64,000 nt of DNA from Nematostella vectensis (taxonomy: Eukaryota > Cnidaria > Anthozoa > Actiniaria > Edwardsiidae): NCBI RefSeq assembly GCF_932526225.1, contig NC_064039.1, positions 2,194,001 through 2,258,000 of the forward strand. Direction: 5' to 3'. Below the pieces are notes generated by a model. The model saw only the letters and a program-made list of their open reading frames with translations, did not search any database and was not told where the DNA came from. How positions within the stretch are numbered: position 1 is the stretch's first letter; every line of letters starts with the position of its first letter. This document shows positions 62,046 through 64,000 of the stretch, piece after piece. The translations under genes were made by a program, and so were the position numbers.

Positions 62046-62589
62046 AGTAGTAATAGTTTGTTTTGATGGTGTTGATGTTGGTGGTAATTTTAATTATTAT
62101 AATGATGGTTATGATGATATCTAAAGTTATGGTTGCCATAACCTCCCCTTGTGGATGTAGCTGAGCATGAAAGGTGCTGATGATAATGATGCCAATGCTT
62201 ATGATTAAAATGATGGTCAAAATGGTATTCTCACCTGGCTGCCATTTCTCCTCCTTGTGGATGTAGCTGAGCATGAAAGGTGCTGATGATAATGATGCCA
62301 ATGCTTATGATTTAAATGATGGTCAAAACGATATTCTCACCTGGCTGCCATTTCTCCTCCTTGTGGATGTAGCTGAGCATGAAAGGTATGACCACTACTA
62401 CCACCAACATGTCCGCCACGCACATGTTTGCAATCATCACATTCATCGTGTTTTTACAGCAGCGCCTGCGATACACGACCAGCAGACTTAACGCGTTGCC
62501 TAGCAACGCCATCACCAGAGTCGTGACGTAGATGAAGATCAGACCACCGCGCATTGGTGACGTCAGACCAGGGCTGCTGGTGGAATTGC
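60253..62589 (-). CDS. Rhodopsin-class (peptide-type) G-protein-coupled receptor, initiator exon not found
   Basis: Exons 62589-62341 and 61187-60253 (minus); CCAG|GTGAGA joins GTCCCCAG|GTGTGTGG through split codon G|GT. This gives 394 residues from the acceptor to TAA. Seven hydrophobic segments carry class A marks: GN (31-32) in TM1, D60 in TM2, C91 before TM3, ERY (115-117) after TM3, a Cys in ECL2 (TWYCTEDF), CWLPTH in TM6 and NPCIY in TM7. The i3 loop is basic, and the C-tail is Ser/Gly-rich ending in an acidic stretch. The overall look is that of neuropeptide receptors (NPY/galanin/RFamide-like); the ligand is unknown. The exon starts at an acceptor (CTTTCAG), so the true Met lies upstream, unless M13 is used from an alternative promoter. 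Confidence 0.82.
61239..61402. mobile_element. MITE-like element in the GPCR intron
   Basis: CAGGCGCGTACACAGG at the left and CCTGGGTACTTGCCTG at the right are imperfect 16-bp inverted repeats (13 of 16). One end of a relative lies at 20668-20695. Confidence 0.6.
61715..62120. repeat. (GAT)n-rich microsatellite
   Basis: Irregular GAT/GGT triplet runs with a pure stretch at about 61986-62043, in the GPCR intron. The frames seen on both strands are repeat artefacts. Confidence 0.9.
62161..62401 (-). repeat. 106-bp tandem duplication copying the 3' end of the GPCR exon and its donor
   Basis: CTGAGCATGAAAGG recurs at 62161, 62267 and 62373 (period 106). Minus-strand reading of the intronic copy repeats FMLSYIHKEEKWQP and the following CCAG|GTGAGAAT donor at about 62235. 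A more decayed third remnant lies near 62130-62170. Confidence 0.9.
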
Positions 62590-62608
62590 CTGAAAGGGTT
62601 CGTTTCAC

Positions 62609-64000
62609 ATGTCGGTTTTGATTGACACAAGTCCAAGGAATTTAAATTCGACAATCCTTTTAGGCAAAAATTTCAGCATATATTCCTGTCGAATTGTTTT
62701 CTATCTGACTGTTTCTTTTTGAATGGGCTCTAAAACAAACATTTATGCAGCTACGCCTCTGTTACCATCTGACCGATGTATAAATTTTGCTTACTTAATT
62801 CTTAGTACAAACTAAGAATTCCTTGCTTTCGACAGCGGCAGCTCTTACTTGGGCTCCCTGTTGTTATTTTAGACACAAAGATCCAAAATCACGTTGTGTT
62901 CTAATAATGGGACGTTTGAGTTGCATGGATGTCACAAGGGAAAATCGATGTGATAAGCTGAAGATAGGCTGTTATTTGAAAATTTGTTGTGCCACTGAAG
63001 CTCTAGATTTTAACAGTTGTTGCCGTAAAAGCTATCGAAGCACTTAATTGTGCTACTAATTGCTATATTCACAATTTCGCCTACTTCTCTAACTTGACTT
63101 GAGCAAAAAAAAGCTTGATGTAATTTAGCATTCAGGAGTCGCAACTAGTGCCCAGACTCCGCATAAGTGGGGATGGTGTGAACTTAATACCAATCAGTCA
63201 CATTCCATAATTATGATCGTGAAGTCAGGCTTTGTACAGGAGATTGATCATTTAATGTAAGTTCATGATCTTGTGACAGTTATATCTGTTACCTAATGAC
63301 GATTTTAATTAAGTGGTTTGACGAGGAATTAGGAAGAAATAGACCGATGCAACAACATTGCAGTAAAACACCACTCTGATTTGTTCACAGTTCCTGTTGT
63401 TACTGCAAAACCCAAGAAAACTTTGTTTACAGCTCTTGCTGTATCACAATAAAAGGATTAAAATGATTTCCTTAGTCCCTTCTCTCTCTACAGAACCCTA
63501 ATATAGATACTTAGGGCAAAAATGAGAAAGCATGCAGGATAGAGAGATCGTATCGGGCAAATCCGAATTGGGCAAAAATGGCATGTCTTGGTATTGCTTA
63601 ACTACGAACATCATAACATTGTTGGTTTATAAAACTAAATAAAGAATGAGGCCTCAGACCGTGACAAAAGACTATTCACAAGTGGGGCGTCATGATCCAA
63701 TCGACACTAACGTGGAAAAGCGGCATGCTAACGATTATCAATCGTCAATGCATCGGTGAGAACGCGCAAGAAGAACTGCCCACTCGCACAAGCTCCAGTG
63801 AACGATTATATTAATTATAAAATCAGTCTTGCATGTGCAAACTAAAAATGCTGTACTTTATACATTTCCTTTTTACACTGTCTTTCACATCAAAATCTAT
63901 AAACGTCTGTAAAATGATTGCACTATAATGGAAAAAAAACAGTCTGAGATTTCACCAAATTTTAAGAATTCCAAGGACATGCGGAGGCTCAGATAGCAGA
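62609..64000. other. 5' side of the GPCR gene, no exon identified
   Basis: The initiator exon of the GPCR should lie here or beyond the right edge. I found no ATG-bearing exon with a fitting phase-1 donor. No repeats of note. Confidence 0.4.

Noticed and set aside
61770..62301. Asp/Met or Ile/His-rich frames in the GPCR intron
   Set aside because: Triplet microsatellite. The minus frame includes only the duplicated exon end described separately.

Overview
The window is nuclear DNA of an invertebrate animal, most likely an anthozoan cnidarian (sea anemone or coral type). This is an inference from gene content and intron/repeat style, not from a search. It shows short exons with consensus GT-AG junctions, introns of a few hundred bases to about 2.5 kb, AT-rich spacer, many minisatellites, MITE-like inverted-repeat elements and one LINE fragment. 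There is no bacterial or viral gene organisation. Every gene I could build by joining exons lies on the minus strand, so the window is described below from left (downstream) to right (upstream).

Layout. 1-1959: 5' part of a PA14 plus chondroitin-GalNAc-transferase-type enzyme (B4GALNT3/4-like), cut by the left edge. 3721-14330: a complete IL-17-receptor-like protein with signal peptide, one membrane segment and a SEFIR domain; the 15 exons sum to 1635 bp, or 545 codons. 15396-16100: decayed LINE reverse-transcriptase tail. 17973-26165: a 10-exon gene for a protein with two cyclic-nucleotide-binding-like domains (CNBD2-like, 1932 bp, 643 aa). 27601-28289: a possible 52-aa coiled-coil protein. 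29075-30060: a 29-bp satellite. 30402-52311: one enormous Ser/Thr- and N-glycosylation-sequon-rich exon built of about 38 copies of a 567-bp (189-aa) unit, the body of a giant mucin-like glycoprotein. 52780-54250: CT-rich satellite. 55136-55971: a possible two-exon 35-aa membrane micropeptide, or the signal exon of the mucin. 56880-58605: 27-bp satellite. 60253-62589: two exons of a rhodopsin-class (peptide-type) GPCR whose initiator exon was not found.

Themes. First, the 567-bp array is homogenised in higher-order blocks yet stays in frame for about 7,266 codons once a perfect 110-bp duplication (51191-51300 = 51301-51410, probably an assembly overlap) is discounted. Second, several tandem arrays start exactly at, or contain copies of, real splice junctions (IL-17R-like exon 8, both sides of CNBD2-like exon 2, CNBD2-like exon 3, GPCR exon), which suggests that exon/intron borders repeatedly seeded minisatellites here. 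The genes do not form an obvious pathway. A glycosyltransferase and a heavily glycosylatable mucin in one window is a suggestive but unproven pairing.
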